A stretch of DNA of 64,000 nucleotides from Ruminococcus sp. (GCA_016290875.1 JAEEVL010000004.1:104446-168445); one strand, 5' to 3'. Shown: positions 34,452 to 44,184, numbered from the stretch's first letter. Notes: generated by a model from the sequence alone, not told the origin. Numbers and translations: made by a program.

Positions 34452-36107
34452 TCACGCATTTGCCGCAACAGATTTCATTTCACGTTTTTTCTCATACATA
34501 CGGCTGTCGGCAAGGCGCTCAGCATTTTCGGGATTCTGCTCTGAGCAGTCATATTCAGCCATACCATATGCTATCGAAAGGTGAACAGGAGGATCTTCGC
34601 GGTCGTTGTATTCCTGCTGAATGCGTATGAATTCAGCAAGTCCTGCGCTGTAATCCGCTTTACAGGTATCATTATCAAGTATAGCGAAGAACTCATCACC
34701 GCCCACACGGTATATTTTGCCATAGTTTCCGAAGCTCGACTTTATGACGTTTGCAGCACCTATGATATGGCGGTCGCCCTCTGCATGACCGTAAACATCA
34801 TTCACGCGCTTCAGGTTATTAACATCGAAGTGTACAAACACACACTTTCCGCTTCGGCGCTCCATAAGCTGTTTCTCATGTTCAACAAAAGCAGTACGGC
34901 TGCCTGTATCAGTAAGCGAGTCCTTCATCGCAAGAGTGTGCATAAGCTCCGCCTTGCTTGAACGTATCTGTATCTCTATGATATGCCTGTACTCATAGAC
35001 CGCAAGTATAGAGGCAAAGATAATAAGTCCGATAACAGTAAGGTAGGCAGTTCCGTTCGTATCCTCCACATAGTACATGACCATATCGAGTATTCCGGAG
35101 ATCATAAGTATCGTAAGAGCACTTATTAGGTAAGCACTCTTTCTGCGGTCGATCTTGCTTTGCTTCATAGAAACAGCTACGATATAGATTATAAGACATA
35201 CACCTGTTGCAATTATGATATGAGTCACTATAAGCATATCGTAATAATCTACTGTTCCGGTAAGTACGAGCATAAGTGTAACAAGCGTATTTACTGCACT
35301 TGCGAACACAAGTGCGATAACAGCCTTGTTGCGCCGGTTTTTAGTATACGCAGCGACAAACAGCAATACCGGGATAGGCAGCACAGCAAGGGACAGATAC
35401 TCTATTACTCTCAACATAGCCACATTCTGTACAAGGATACGCATCACCATAGTCTGAGAACCTATCCATGTACTTACCACCATAGTTATAGCACCAAGGC
35501 ATACAGGCTCTATCATACTGCCTCGGAATTTATCCTCTACCATACCAACTACAAACAGAAGCAGTCCAAACAGGAAAGTCATAACGCACAATCCGAACTT
35601 GATACCGGATTTTCCTCTGACATCATTGAGAAAGTCTTTGGAATTCTCAAGGTAAGCTTCATCGCAGCCGCTCGTACCGTCATCTCTTAAAGAAGAAGCC
35701 TCTATCTTCAGCTGTCGGACATCAGAAAATGAAGGCAGATTTATAACGTGCAGAGCTTCACCGTAGCACTTTCCATAAATACCACCAAGCTCCGGAATAT
35801 AGGAGTAGATAATCTTTTCGTCAAGCAACACAGTAAAGGATATATTATGCGTGACAAGGCACAGTTCCCTGCCGCCGGTACGCTTGCCGTCTATCTGTCG
35901 GATAAAAGTCAGATCATCGGTATCACTGTCAAAAGAATGATACAGTGAGAGCTCCTCACCGTTCTCATCAGTCCATCCGGTCAGGTAATCATCGGAGGAA
36001 TTAAAACTGCTTCCGCCGACATGGAGCTCAATGAGATTTGCCATCATAAGAAGGACGATCATCAGTACGCCGGCAAAAGTCACAAGTGTCAACTGTATTT
36101 TCCGCAT
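34452..36107 (-). CDS. Membrane diguanylate cyclase with extracytoplasmic sensor
   Basis: 551 residues. N-terminal membrane anchor (8-28), extracytoplasmic domain (about 30-165) of 7TMR-DISM type, six to seven membrane helices (about 170-385), then GGDEF. RVGGDEFFAIL is intact and the upstream DVNNLKRVNDVYGH metal-binding region is canonical, so this is the likeliest active cyclic-di-GMP synthase in the window. ATG 36107 with GGAGG 8 nt upstream; GTG 36113 is worse placed. Confidence 0.88.
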   Translation of the reverse strand: MRKIQLTLVTFAGVLMIVLLMMANLIELHVGGSSFNSSDDYLTGWTDENGEELSLYHSFDSDTDDLTFIRQIDGKRTGGRELCLVTHNISFTVLLDEKIIYSYIPELGGIYGKCYGEALHVINLPSFSDVRQLKIEASSLRDDGTSGCDEAYLENSKDFLNDVRGKSGIKFGLCVMTFLFGLLLFVVGMVEDKFRGSMIEPVCLGAITMVVSTWIGSQTMVMRILVQNVAMLRVIEYLSLAVLPIPVLLFVAAYTKNRRNKAVIALVFASAVNTLVTLMLVLTGTVDYYDMLIVTHIIIATGVCLIIYIVAVSMKQSKIDRRKSAYLISALTILMISGILDMVMYYVEDTNGTAYLTVIGLIIFASILAVYEYRHIIEIQIRSSKAELMHTLAMKDSLTDTGSRTAFVEHEKQLMERRSGKCVFVHFDVNNLKRVNDVYGHAEGDRHIIGAANVIKSSFGNYGKIYRVGGDEFFAILDNDTCKADYSAGLAEFIRIQQEYNDREDPPVHLSIAYGMAEYDCSEQNPENAERLADSRMYEKKREMKSVAANA

Positions 36108-36219
36108 ACTCACATCCTCCTTTTCAGAATTTTATATTTCAGCAGTATAAAGCGATTATTCCACAAATGCTGTTATACATATTATACATTATTTACCAAT
36201 TAATGTCAATTGATATATT

Positions 36220-36324
36220 ATGAACAACACTAAAAACAATACTTACAAATCTTTAGCTGAAGCTGTCAGAAAAAATGATTTACGCTCCGTTTTCAATATG
36301 ATCCCGGACTCTGACCGCCGATGA
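36220..36324 (+). CDS. 34-residue small ORF
   Basis: ATG 36220 to TGA 36324; reads MNNTKNNTYKSLAEAVRKND and ends MIPDSDRR. A terminator lies 7 nt after the stop, which supports a real transcript. There is no SD before the ATG. Not recognised. The rest of 36108-36219 and 36362-36630 is AT-rich and shows nothing I can support. Confidence 0.35.
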   Translation: MNNTKNNTYKSLAEAVRKNDLRSVFNMIPDSDRR

Positions 36325-36330
36325 ATAACA

Positions 36331-36362
36331 AAAGCCGCAGCTGTACAGCCTGCGGCTTCTGT
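36331..36362 (+). terminator. Terminator after the small ORF
   Basis: AAGCCGCAG/CTGCGGCTT (36332-36340 and 36350-36358) followed by CTGTTATTT. Confidence 0.65.
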
Positions 36363-36629
36363 TATTTATAATAAGAATACATGAGGCAGCAACTCACGCA
36401 TCACTTATTCATTATTAAGTTTCTGACTTGTGTCAGACTAAATATTTATAATTTATATCATTATAACACATTCAGAGCATTATTCAATGTATAATTTGTA
36501 AACTAATTATACATCAAGTTTATGCATTAACAATGATACAAGCTGTATACAGATTTCATTGTAAAGAGCATTTTCTTGCTGAATTGCCGCCGATTTATTA
36601 CGCTATGTTATAACGAATATATAAAAAGA

Positions 36630-36663
36630 CAGCAAAACAGGGCAGGATATTCCTCCTGCCCTA
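36630..36663 (-). terminator. Terminator of the GGDEF-EAL gene
   Basis: GGGCAGGA/TCCTGCCC stem followed on the minus strand by TGTTTTGC. Confidence 0.75.
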
Positions 36664-36681
36664 TCCAATATCCCCTGAACA

Positions 36682-38421
36682 TCAGGCATATTCAAGCATA
36701 ACTGCTTCAGCTTCCTCCGGCGGCATAGGACGTCCCCAGATATACCCCTGGATAAAGTCACAGCCGATTGAACGGAGAGTTTCAAGCTGCTCCTGATCTT
36801 CAACACCTTCTGATATTACATCAAAATTCATAATATGTCCGATAGAGATTATTGCCGCAACATACTGCTTTGAAGAATCGCTCGCATTCATCTTGTCGAT
36901 GAACGACTTGTCTATCTTCAGCAGATTAGCCGGGAAGTTATTGAGATAACTCAGGGACGAATAGCCTGTACCGAAATCGTCAATAGCTATCTTTATCCCC
37001 ATATGCTTGATCTCTTTGATACACTCGAGAGCCTTTTCCGCCGAATCTATCATTATAGACTCGGTTATCTCTATCTCAAGCTGCGAAGCCGGTACTCCGC
37101 TCTTTCTGATGATGTCTCTTACCTCGTCGAGGAAGTCGTTCTTCATCAGATGTCTCACTGATATATTCACGCTTAGCGTTATATCAGAGTTTGCTTTTCT
37201 CAGGAGCTGACCAAAGAACTGAGCCGACTTTCTGAAAACAGCTCCATCGACCTTATCAACAAGACCTACTTTTTCTGCTATTGGGATAAATTCGCCGGGA
37301 CTTATGTTTTTGCCATCTGAATCCTTCATTCGTGCAAGAGCTTCAAATCCGCGCAGCTTGTGTGAAAGATCAAACTGCGGCTGGAGATGGAAGTATACGG
37401 TATCGTCCTCAAGAGCTTTTCTGAGCTTCTGTTCTATCTCAAGTGAACGTCCCACCTTAATTAGATCACTTGAGAAACGCATGATGTGGTTGCTGCTGTT
37501 CTGACGCTTGACCTCACTCATAGCAGCATCAGAGGACTTGAACAGAATGTCGATAGTATTGCCGTCTTCCGGATAAGAAGCATATCCGAAGCTTGCTGTG
37601 ATATAAAGGTCGCAGTCATCAATCGTCATTACCTTTGTGAGAACAGTATCATACTGCATGACAGTTTTTCTGACTTTATCCACAGAGTCGTAATTGCGTA
37701 TGATAAGTGCAAATTCATCACCTGCGACACGTGTTATAAAATCCAACGTGCCTGAGAGACCTCTGTCAGCGATCTCCTTCCACCTTGAAGCAATCTCTTT
37801 AAGTACCTTGTTGCCTGCATTGAATCCCATAGTATCGTTGATACTCTTGAAGTTATTCACATCTATAGATACTACCGTGAATTTCTCACCGTGCTTTATG
37901 AGATCACTGATAAGTGCTGAACATGCAAATCTGTTTGGGAGCCCTGTCAGTATATCAGTAGTTGCCTGATCACGGAGCTTTTCCTGATACTTGTCCATTT
38001 TATCGTTGTTCACATATAGAGCTATCACAGCGATAAGCGTAAAAATATCGGTGAACAGACCGGGCAGACTGGAAAGATTATTCCTCCTTATTACTCCTAT
38101 CAATATCATTGGTATCTGTATTAATAACGCAATGATCGCTGTATGAAAGCCTCGCTTGCCATAATATACGACCATGAATATGATACATATATTGGACAGA
38201 GCTGAAAAAACTCCTGCAAAAGTATTTACCGAGAGCGAATTGCTGCCGATATTTATTTCCGAAGTTGCTCTTGCAGTCGTAGTAACGATAATAGTCGTTG
38301 CAATATACAGAACCAGAAGAACTAAATATCCGGTTAGTGTCGCATTACTTTTCGGAGAAAGACTGTTCAGCGTCTTTTCTATGATCCGGCTGTTCGGGCG
38401 TTCACCCTTTTCTTTTTTCAT
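36682..38421 (-). CDS. Membrane GGDEF-EAL protein, probable cyclic-di-GMP phosphodiesterase
   Basis: 579 residues. Four to five membrane helices (about 30-150), then GGDEF with the altered motif VAGDEF, then a complete EAL set: FEALARM, NISVRH, EIEITES, IDDFGTGYSS, LKIDKSF, EGVED and IQGY. It is close in sequence to the broken gene at 3.2-5.4 kb in its catalytic half. The AGDEF domain may only bind GTP. ATG 38421 was preferred to ATG 38433, which touches its own AAGG. Confidence 0.88.
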   Translation of the reverse strand: MKKEKGERPNSRIIEKTLNSLSPKSNATLTGYLVLLVLYIATTIIVTTTARATSEINIGSNSLSVNTFAGVFSALSNICIIFMVVYYGKRGFHTAIIALLIQIPMILIGVIRRNNLSSLPGLFTDIFTLIAVIALYVNNDKMDKYQEKLRDQATTDILTGLPNRFACSALISDLIKHGEKFTVVSIDVNNFKSINDTMGFNAGNKVLKEIASRWKEIADRGLSGTLDFITRVAGDEFALIIRNYDSVDKVRKTVMQYDTVLTKVMTIDDCDLYITASFGYASYPEDGNTIDILFKSSDAAMSEVKRQNSSNHIMRFSSDLIKVGRSLEIEQKLRKALEDDTVYFHLQPQFDLSHKLRGFEALARMKDSDGKNISPGEFIPIAEKVGLVDKVDGAVFRKSAQFFGQLLRKANSDITLSVNISVRHLMKNDFLDEVRDIIRKSGVPASQLEIEITESIMIDSAEKALECIKEIKHMGIKIAIDDFGTGYSSLSYLNNFPANLLKIDKSFIDKMNASDSSKQYVAAIISIGHIMNFDVISEGVEDQEQLETLRSIGCDFIQGYIWGRPMPPEEAEAVMLEYA

Positions 38422-38456
38422 ACTTCCCACCATCCTTAGTTTTCAAAGAAACGTCA

Positions 38457-38518
38457 GTCTGTATTTTCGCCTCAGATACAGACCGGCGCAGCCATCAGAT
38501 TACAGGTAGTATAATCTG
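38457..38518 (-). promoter_or_regulatory. Two-hairpin leader upstream of the GGDEF-EAL gene
   Basis: Perfect stems CAGATTA/TAATCTG (38518-38512 and 38502-38496) and GTCTGTAT/ATACAGAC (38483-38476 and 38464-38457) are separated by ATGGCTGCGCCG in a roughly 140-nt leader. No known cyclic-di-GMP riboswitch motif was recognised. Confidence 0.4.
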
Positions 38519-38568
38519 TGCAAATATCCCCTTTCAGTCCTCACGAATCAACGATATATCTTACAGTT

Positions 38569-38597
38569 ATTATAGCACAACGTCACAAAAAAATCAA
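38569..38597 (-). promoter_or_regulatory. Promoter of the GGDEF-EAL gene
   Basis: TTGATT (38597-38592), 17 nt, TATAAT (38574-38569). Confidence 0.75.
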
Positions 38598-38696
38598 TGA
38601 ACTAAATATTAACTTTCTATAAAATATACAATATGTTGTATAATATTTCTTGATATCAGATACTGTTTTTTATATTTGACATATTGATTGTAACTA

Positions 38697-38905
38697 TTGA
38701 CAACATACAGGATATATGCTATAATTATCGCAGAATGAGTCTTATAGGATCATTCACAGGCACAATGCCATAATAATTATTCAAGGAGATCTTTGTTTGA
38801 AGAATAACACCAATAAGGAGATAGCAGCGTAAACGGGAAGGTTTGCGAATACTGTCTCACACAAGCCTCCCGTGTCTTGTCAACAAATTCAGGAGGAAAT
38901 AAAAA
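38697..38905 (+). promoter_or_regulatory. Promoter and 180-nt leader of the GNAT gene
   Basis: TTGACA (38697-38702), 17 nt, TATAAT (38720-38725). The leader contains a bulged inverted repeat ACGGGAAGG/CCTCCCGT (38833-38841 and 38866-38873) and possible tiny ORFs, but no terminator T-run. Purpose unknown. Confidence 0.6.
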
Positions 38906-39571
38906 ATGAATAAAAAGGACTATATCATCCGTTTGGAAACAAAAAACGACTATCATACAGTAGAAAATATCGCCCGTGAGGCTTTCTGGAACCTCAGCGT
39001 TCCCGGCTGCTGCGAACACTATTTCATGCACGTTCTCAGACAACACGAAGCATTTATACCCGAACTCGACTACGTCATCGAGGTAGACGGCAAGGTAATC
39101 GGCTCTGTTATGTACTCTGAGTCAAAGCTCGTCGATGAGAACGGCACGGAAAAGACCGTACTCACAATGGGACCTATCTGCATTCACCCCGATCACAAGC
39201 GTCAGGGTTACGGCAAGGCTCTGCTCGAGTACACATTTGACAAGGCTCGCGAGATGGGTTACGATGCCGTAATAAACTTCGGCAACCCGGACAATTACGT
39301 CGCACGCGGCTATAAGAGCTGCTTCAAGTACAATGTATGCTTTGAAGGCGATGTCTATCCGGCTCCCCTGCTTGTAAAGGAACTTAAAGAAGGCACATTC
39401 GACGGCAGAAAGTGGTTCTATTATCCGAACGACGCTGACGCTCCGTGCAATGACGAAGCCGCTGTCGATGAATACGACAAGAAGTTCCAGCCGCCCAAGG
39501 TAAAGGAATGGCAGCCAAGTCAGGAAGAATTCTACATACATAGTCACTCAGTAATAGTTGATAAACGGTAA
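38906..39571 (+). CDS. GNAT-family N-acetyltransferase
   Basis: 221 residues. Acetyl-CoA loop ICIHPDHKRQGYGKALLEY (motif A) in an N-terminal GNAT domain of about 150 residues. The C-terminal 65 residues, from about 156, are rich in acidic and aromatic residues (EGTFDGRKWFYY, FQPPKVKEWQPSQEE). The substrate is unknown. SD AGGAGG before ATG. Monocistronic, with its own promoter and terminator. Confidence 0.85.
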   Translation: MNKKDYIIRLETKNDYHTVENIAREAFWNLSVPGCCEHYFMHVLRQHEAFIPELDYVIEVDGKVIGSVMYSESKLVDENGTEKTVLTMGPICIHPDHKRQGYGKALLEYTFDKAREMGYDAVINFGNPDNYVARGYKSCFKYNVCFEGDVYPAPLLVKELKEGTFDGRKWFYYPNDADAPCNDEAAVDEYDKKFQPPKVKEWQPSQEEFYIHSHSVIVDKR

Positions 39572-39576
39572 TACCA

Positions 39577-39607
39577 GCCGGCAGCTTTTTAGCTGCCGGC
39601 TTTTTTG
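39577..39607 (+). terminator. Terminator of the GNAT gene
   Basis: GCCGGCAGCT/AGCTGCCGGC with a TTTT loop, followed by TTTTTTG. Confidence 0.9.
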
Positions 39608-39645
39608 TGTACTGATGACCTCTGAAAAAATTTTTGAAAAGGGTA

Positions 39646-39696
39646 TTGACAAGTGTGTATATACAGTGTATAATGTGTATATCGAATATACACATT
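39646..39696 (+). promoter_or_regulatory. Promoter and operator of the GntR/ABC operon
   Basis: TTGACA (39646-39651), 17 nt, TATAAT (39669-39674). A perfect 11-3-11 palindrome, AATGTGTATAT/ATATACACATT (39672-39696), overlaps the -10 and the start. This fits autorepression by the YtrA-type regulator encoded next. Confidence 0.85.
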
Positions 39697-39708
39697 ATGG
39701 TGATCACT

Positions 39709-40083
39709 ATGGATATTATTATTTCTAATTCATCCGGCGAGGCTATCTATGAGCAGATAGTCTCCCAGATCAAGGCACAGATAATGAGCGGTCAGCTTTC
39801 GGAAGGGGACGCCCTGCCGTCAATGCGTGCACTTGCTCAGTCTCTGCGTATCAGCGTTATTACTACAAAACGCGCCTATGAGGAGCTCGAACGCGATGGC
39901 TTCATCATTTCCCAGACCGGCAAAGGCAGCTTCGTAAAGGGGCAGAACCGCGAGCTCGTCAGGGAGGAATACCTGCGTCAGACAGAACAACTCATCGCAC
40001 AGGCGTGCGACAAAGCGCGTACAGGCGGTATTACCGTCGAAGAGATACACGAGCTTGTCGACATCATCTACAACGGCGAGTGA
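39709..40083 (+). CDS. GntR-family (YtrA subfamily) repressor
   Basis: 124 residues. Winged HTH of GntR type: SSGEAIYEQIVSQIKAQIMSGQLSEGD, then the recognition helix region VITTKRAYEELERDGFI. A short C-terminal helical tail marks the YtrA subfamily, which represses ABC transporter operons. ATG 39709 lies just after the palindrome and gives the canonical N-terminus; the longer frame contains the promoter. Confidence 0.88.
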   Translation: MDIIISNSSGEAIYEQIVSQIKAQIMSGQLSEGDALPSMRALAQSLRISVITTKRAYEELERDGFIISQTGKGSFVKGQNRELVREEYLRQTEQLIAQACDKARTGGITVEEIHELVDIIYNGE

Positions 40084-40113
40084 TGCAGAACGCTCGACCA
40101 AGGAGGAATCATT

Positions 40114-40992
40114 ATGGCAGCATACGAAAATGCTATCGAAATAAAAGATCTCACCAAGCATTTTGACGGCTTCACCCTTGACAATATCAGCTTTACCGTT
40201 CCCAAAGGCAGCATTATGGGCTTTATCGGACAGAACGGCGCCGGCAAGTCGACTACTATAAATTCTCTGCTCGGCATAATAAAACCTGATTCCGGCGAAA
40301 TGAAAATGCTCGGCATGGACGCTGTCAAGGATGAAGTCACAATAAAGCGTGACATATCGGCAGTCTTTGACGAACTCCCCTTTCACGAACAGCTCAACGC
40401 GAGAATGCTCAGCAAGATGCTCTCGCATATATACAGCACATGGAACAACGAGACATTCTTCGGCTATCTGAAGCGTTTTTCGCTGCCGGAGAAGAAAAAG
40501 TTCGCCAAGTTCTCAAAGGGCATGAAGATGAAGCTGCAGATCGCAGCCGCGCTTTCACACAGCGCAAAGCTCCTTATAATGGATGAGGCTACAACAGGCC
40601 TTGATCCGGTAGTCCGCAGCGAAATACTCGACATATTTATGGAGTATCTCCAGGACGAGAACAACTCTATCCTCATGTCGTCACACATCACCTCCGACCT
40701 TGAAAAAATAGCCGACAGCGTTACCTTTATCGACAAAGGAAAGATACTCATAAGCGGCTACAAGGACGATATACTCGACTCACACGGCATTATGAAATGC
40801 ACAAAGGAAGATTATGCCGCAGTCAGCCGTGATGACTTTATCTCAGCCCGTGTTACGGAATTCGGAGCAGAACTTCTCGTCAGCGACAAGAATGCCTGCA
40901 ATAAAAAATACTCCGGTGCTGTCATAGACAACGCCACCCTCGACGACATAATGGTTTACTATGTCAACCGCGAGAAGAAGGAGTGGAAATAA
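40114..40992 (+). CDS. ABC transporter ATPase (YtrB/BcrA-like)
   Basis: 292 residues. Walker A GQNGAGKST, signature FSKGMKMK (a known variant of LSGGQ in this group), Walker B LLIMDEATTGLDP, switch His in MSSHI. About 60 residues follow the ATPase core. It powers the two membrane proteins encoded downstream. SD AGGAGG before ATG; the permease starts right after its stop. The group includes bacitracin/cell-wall stress and lantibiotic-immunity exporters; the cargo here is unknown. Confidence 0.88.
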   Translation: MAAYENAIEIKDLTKHFDGFTLDNISFTVPKGSIMGFIGQNGAGKSTTINSLLGIIKPDSGEMKMLGMDAVKDEVTIKRDISAVFDELPFHEQLNARMLSKMLSHIYSTWNNETFFGYLKRFSLPEKKKFAKFSKGMKMKLQIAAALSHSAKLLIMDEATTGLDPVVRSEILDIFMEYLQDENNSILMSSHITSDLEKIADSVTFIDKGKILISGYKDDILDSHGIMKCTKEDYAAVSRDDFISARVTEFGAELLVSDKNACNKKYSGAVIDNATLDDIMVYYVNREKKEWK

Positions 40993-41778
40993 ATGAAAGG
41001 TCTCATGTACAAGGAGCTTTTCCTCTCTAAAAAATACCGCGTTATCACACTCAGTGTCTATTTAATTATGCTCGTTATGTGCATACTGGTGAAAATATCT
41101 TCCGTCTGCGGAAATATCGCCAATATGGAAGGCAAAAATATGCTGCTGAATACTATCTTCATAGTAATGGGACTTGCACTTCCGGCAGTCCTCTGCGGAA
41201 CTTGCTTCACGTCACAGATACTCAACGACGAAAAATGCCGCTTCCGCCAGTATTCTCACACTCTGCCGCTCACCGAGAAGCAGATAGTAGGTTCGCTCTA
41301 CATTTTCAACCTAATTATGTTCGGCATATATCTGCTTGCAGGCTGGCTGAACTACTTCCTCGCCTGCGCAGTATTCGACAGAAATGTTGATCTGAAATAC
41401 CTGCTTTACATATTCATTATCGGTATAATGAGTTTCACGGCTTTCTGCTTTAATTCGTCCAACTCCTATCGTTTCCGCAGTGCAAAGATATGCACAGCGA
41501 TAATCGTCTCTGTCTGTATCATAGCCTACCTCGGTATCGGATTCGGTTTTATATGTCTTATGAACCATTACTTCAAGAAGCGCGGCTATGATATGTTCTC
41601 AGATGACAGTGATAAAGAAGTCCCTGACGCACTGATGGTAGATTTCGGTGAAGACTTTAGTAAATGTCTCCGCTGGACAGGAACGCATTTCTGGTGGCTG
41701 ATAGTTCTTGCAGTCGCCGCCCTGGTATTCTTTTCATTCCGCAGGAGCGTCCGTGCTCTCGAAAGGAGGGGGAACTGA
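40993..41778 (+). CDS. ABC-2 type membrane protein (first permease)
   Basis: 261 residues with six hydrophobic segments, starting MKGLMYKELFLSKKYR. It has no cytosolic domain of note. It shares the N-terminal pattern (GLxYKE/D) with the next gene, so the two probably form a heterodimer served by the upstream ATPase. It overlaps the next ORF by one base (TGATG). Confidence 0.78.
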   Translation: MKGLMYKELFLSKKYRVITLSVYLIMLVMCILVKISSVCGNIANMEGKNMLLNTIFIVMGLALPAVLCGTCFTSQILNDEKCRFRQYSHTLPLTEKQIVGSLYIFNLIMFGIYLLAGWLNYFLACAVFDRNVDLKYLLYIFIIGIMSFTAFCFNSSNSYRFRSAKICTAIIVSVCIIAYLGIGFGFICLMNHYFKKRGYDMFSDDSDKEVPDALMVDFGEDFSKCLRWTGTHFWWLIVLAVAALVFFSFRRSVRALERRGN

Positions 41779-42491
41779 TGTTAGGTCTTATCTACAAGGA
41801 CATTCGCACAAATCTGAAATGGCTCCTAACTGCTTTTGGCGTTGTCCTGTTTTACAATGTTATCATGTTCCTGTCAAACTATAAAACCCACGACATGGAT
41901 TTTATAGGTATGAGGGGATTATATCTGCTTCTCTACTGCTCAGTTTTCTTTACAGTCGGAGCATTCTCGCTGAACTTCATACAAACAGACGAACGCAAAA
42001 AATGGGGATATTACGTTACTTCTCTCCCGGGCGGCATTGCAAAGCAGGTCATAGCAAAGTATATCTTCGTAGCCGGAACCCTTATGGCAACTTTCGCCAT
42101 GTGCTACATTCAGAACTTCATAGTCTGCCAGGTCAACGATGAGGCAGTAAGCATAAGCGGAGTTCTGATGATACTTCTGAGCATAATGCTTATAATTCTT
42201 TCGTTCGAGCTGCCCTGTGCTATTGCCTTCGGAACCAAGAACGGCGCCTATGTCAAAACCGGCATCTTCGTGGGACTCATTCTCTTTGCCGCAATATATC
42301 TGATGTTCGGTGATATTTCATTTCTTGGGAGCGAAGAAGAATTCACGGAGAAATTCTTCGATACGCTCGGCAAATTGAGCAAGACAGCGAACGGCTTGAA
42401 GGCTGTCGCTGTCAGCATACCTGTCTACTGCCTGTCCTGTTTCATCTCGGCAAAGCTGTACATCAGCGGTATCGAGAGAATGGAAAAATAA
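41778..42491 (+). CDS. ABC-2 type membrane protein (second permease)
   Basis: 237 residues, six hydrophobic segments, start MLGLIYKDIRTNLKWLL. ATG 41778 shares its A with the upstream TGA, and GGAGG is at about -9, so the longer frame (from 41664) is rejected. Last gene of the GntR operon. Confidence 0.78.
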   Translation: MLGLIYKDIRTNLKWLLTAFGVVLFYNVIMFLSNYKTHDMDFIGMRGLYLLLYCSVFFTVGAFSLNFIQTDERKKWGYYVTSLPGGIAKQVIAKYIFVAGTLMATFAMCYIQNFIVCQVNDEAVSISGVLMILLSIMLIILSFELPCAIAFGTKNGAYVKTGIFVGLILFAAIYLMFGDISFLGSEEEFTEKFFDTLGKLSKTANGLKAVAVSIPVYCLSCFISAKLYISGIERMEK

Positions 42492-42522
42492 CACGCTCAC
42501 TATTTTTATTATACTATTTCTG

Positions 42523-42560
42523 AAAGCCATACCGGAGCAGCTGCTCTGTATGGCTTTTCT
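42523..42560 (+). terminator. Terminator of the GntR/ABC operon
   Basis: AAAGCCATAC/GTATGGCTTT (42523-42532 and 42548-42557) with an inner CAGCTG palindrome and a short T tail. Confidence 0.75.
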
Positions 42561-42801
42561 GCTAATTAAAGGTTTAACCTAAATTTAACACAGAGTATAT
42601 TGAATTTTCACTAATTGCGTGATATACTTAAATAGCATTCAGCCGGTATACGAGCTGATACCTCTCACCTTCTGCCCTCTGTCTGCTTCTGAATACACTG
42701 TTATTTCAGCAAGTTTTGGGACGAAAAACATAAAATTCCGCAATATTTTTGTATCATCAAATGCAGTTTGCCGTTATAATAGTATTATCATCAAGAAGGA
42801 C

Positions 42802-44145
42802 GTGGTAACGATAGTTAAGGACTCTTTCGGTAAAAAACTAACCACTCTCGTGATACCTATAGCTTTCCAGCAGTTTATGACGGCTCTCGTGAGTGCTTCC
42901 GACGCTTTTATGCTTGGCTTCCTGAGCCAGGATTCCATGTCTGCCGTTTCACTCGCAGGACAGGTGATGTTCGTATACTCACTGTTCATATTCGGTATCA
43001 CAGCCGGAACGTCGATATTCGCCGCACAGTATTACGGAAAAGGCGACAAGTCGGCAGTAGAGAGGATACTCGGTATATCTCTCGATTTCTCATTGATAGT
43101 TTCAGCGGTTTTCACCTTTATATCGATCAGCTTCCCGAATCTGCTCATGAGGATATTCACCTCAGATAGCGAACTCATATCGCTCGGTGCCGGGTATCTG
43201 CGTATAGTCGGAGTTACACATCTGCTTCTCGGAGTCTCGCAGATATGGCTGACGGTAATGAAAAACTGCGGTCAGGCAACTCACAGTGCCGTTATCAGTG
43301 CAGCCTCAATGGGACTGAACATCATTCTTAACGCTCTGCTGATATACGGACTGCATATGGGTATAGCCGGTGCAGCAACTGCAACGGTCATCTCAAAGGT
43401 CGTTGAGCTCATATGGGCTATCGCAGTTATGTTCAAGAACAACGACATTATGATAAGGCTGAAAAATGTTCTCAACCCCGATCATATACTCCTCGGCGAT
43501 TACATAAAGGCAGCTGCTCCGGTACTCGGAAATATGCTGATGTGGGGCTGCGGCTTCACTATGTACTCGGTTATCATGGGACACATGAGCGGTGATGCAG
43601 TTGCAGCAAATTCCATCGCCAATATCGTTAAACAGCTGCTTATCTGCATCTGTACCGGTATCGCCAACGGCGGTTCGATAATGGTCGGAAACGAGCTCGG
43701 CAGAGGCAATCTTGCCCTTGCAAAAGAATACGGCGCAAGACTTTGCAAGATAGCGATAATCAGCGGTTTCATCACAGGCGGAGTAATACTGCTGACCATA
43801 CCTGCTCTCGGTCTTATCCCCACACTCACCCCCACAGCAAGACACTACCTCAGATATATGCTGGTGGTATGCTCTTACTACGTTGTCGGAAAAGCCGTGA
43901 ATATGACCACCATCGCCGGTATATTCTGTTCCGGCGGAGATTCAAGATTCGGATTCATATGCGATTCTATAACAATGTGGGCAGTAACAGTCCCGATAGG
44001 ACTTTTCGCAGCTTTCGTGCTGAAGCTTCCGGTACTGACAGTATATACCCTCATCAACATCGACGAGATCATCAAGCTTCCAGCCGTTTACCGGCACTAC
44101 AAAAAATACTACTGGGTTCGTGACCTCACTCGCGAAGCCGCATAG
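42802..44145 (+). CDS. MATE-family efflux protein
   Basis: About 448 residues with twelve hydrophobic segments in two MATE halves (LVIPIAFQQFMTALVSASDAFMLG at the start, APVLGNMLMWGCGF at the start of half two). Exports drugs or metabolites against Na+ or H+. The start is uncertain. A TATAAT at 42775-42780 suggests transcription from about 42787, excluding ATG 42619. GTG 42802 is in frame but only 1 nt after AAGGA; ATA 42811 is 10 nt after it. Confidence 0.85.
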   Translation: MVTIVKDSFGKKLTTLVIPIAFQQFMTALVSASDAFMLGFLSQDSMSAVSLAGQVMFVYSLFIFGITAGTSIFAAQYYGKGDKSAVERILGISLDFSLIVSAVFTFISISFPNLLMRIFTSDSELISLGAGYLRIVGVTHLLLGVSQIWLTVMKNCGQATHSAVISAASMGLNIILNALLIYGLHMGIAGAATATVISKVVELIWAIAVMFKNNDIMIRLKNVLNPDHILLGDYIKAAAPVLGNMLMWGCGFTMYSVIMGHMSGDAVAANSIANIVKQLLICICTGIANGGSIMVGNELGRGNLALAKEYGARLCKIAIISGFITGGVILLTIPALGLIPTLTPTARHYLRYMLVVCSYYVVGKAVNMTTIAGIFCSGGDSRFGFICDSITMWAVTVPIGLFAAFVLKLPVLTVYTLINIDEIIKLPAVYRHYKKYYWVRDLTREAA

Positions 44146-44147
44146 AT

Positions 44148-44184
44148 AAAAACAGCTGTATCATCACAGATACAGCTGTTTTTT
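44148..44184. terminator. Bidirectional terminator
   Basis: AAAACAGCTGTATC/GATACAGCTGTTTT with a 6-nt loop, A-run before and T-run after. Serves the MATE gene and possibly the convergent gene. Confidence 0.85.
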
